From Flavobacteriales bacterium (GTDB lineage Bacteria; Bacteroidota; Bacteroidia; Flavobacteriales_E; Vicingaceae): a DNA stretch of 5,461 bases. The notes under the pieces were generated by a model, which did no database searches, was not told the origin of the DNA, and was given only the letters and a program-made list of their open reading frames with translations. Within the stretch, counting starts at the first letter, position 1. The number at the start of each line of letters is the position of its first letter. The translations under genes were made by a program, and so were the position numbers. The DNA lies in assembly GCA_002402165.1 (NCBI GenBank), contig NVVI01000014.1, positions 16,390 through 21,850 on the forward strand, read 5' to 3'. This document shows, in pieces, positions 5,352-5,461 of this stretch.

Positions 5352-5461
5352 ATGAAAAAAATTATTTTTTCTATTTTATTGATGGTAGTTGCTGTTTGCT
5401 CTGCAAATGTTGTATCTGCTCAAGTAAACAGACCTCAGGTAAATCCAGCTAAGAAAACAGT
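5352..5461 (+). CDS. Exported protein of unknown function, 3' partial
   Basis: The first 36 codons of a gene that runs off the window end. The N-terminus MKKIIFSILLMVVAVCSA continues to NVVSA|QVNRPQ, a classic Bacteroidota signal peptide with likely cleavage after Ala23 and Gln as the first mature residue. The visible mature part (QVNRPQVNPAKKT) is Pro/Asn/Lys-rich and gives no family. There is a second in-frame ATG at 5334 (MKNLEF before MKKIIF); 5352 is preferred because it gives a standard signal peptide and more room after the promoter-like element. Two adjacent palindromes upstream hint at regulation. Confidence 0.7.
   Translation, partial: MKKIIFSILLMVVAVCSANVVSAQVNRPQVNPAKKT

Overview
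The window is about one-third GC and looks like chromosomal DNA from a Bacteroidota bacterium, most likely Flavobacteriia or a close relative. The evidence is the low GC, the gene families (head-GIN/DUF2807 lipoprotein, DUF4783 protein, a long Bacteroidota-type acyloxyacyl hydrolase, a secreted chalcone-isomerase-like protein), the lack of clear Shine-Dalgarno sequences, and two exact matches to the Bacteroidota -7 promoter element TAnnTTTG. Genes are tightly packed. I see no mobile element, tRNA, rRNA or CRISPR array, and no stretch over 300 bases lacks a gene.

Left part (1-1795, + strand): a PagL-like lipid A deacylase homologue whose 5' end is cut off by the window edge, followed with a one-base stop/start overlap by a DUF2807 lipoprotein. 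Both should act at the cell envelope.

Middle part (1797-4588, - strand): reading right to left, a DUF4783 exported protein, nadC (quinolinate phosphoribosyltransferase, de novo NAD synthesis), a YihY/BrkB-family inner-membrane protein that starts with TTG, and a secreted chalcone-isomerase-like protein. The last three are packed with a 4-base gap and a 4-base overlap and are almost certainly one transcript. Its end meets the DUF2807 gene head-on with a single base between the stop codons.

Right part (4694-5461, + strand): rlmH (23S rRNA pseudouridine-1915 methyltransferase), divergent from the DUF4783 gene. After it comes an approximately 190-base AT-rich gap with two adjacent palindromes, then the first 36 codons of a small exported protein of unknown function, cut by the window end.

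Most of this is ordinary housekeeping and envelope content. I do not see a convincing new biological system. The points most worth a second look are the Asn in place of the PagL catalytic Glu, the paired palindromes before the last gene, and the palindrome between the promoter-like element and the start codon of nadC.
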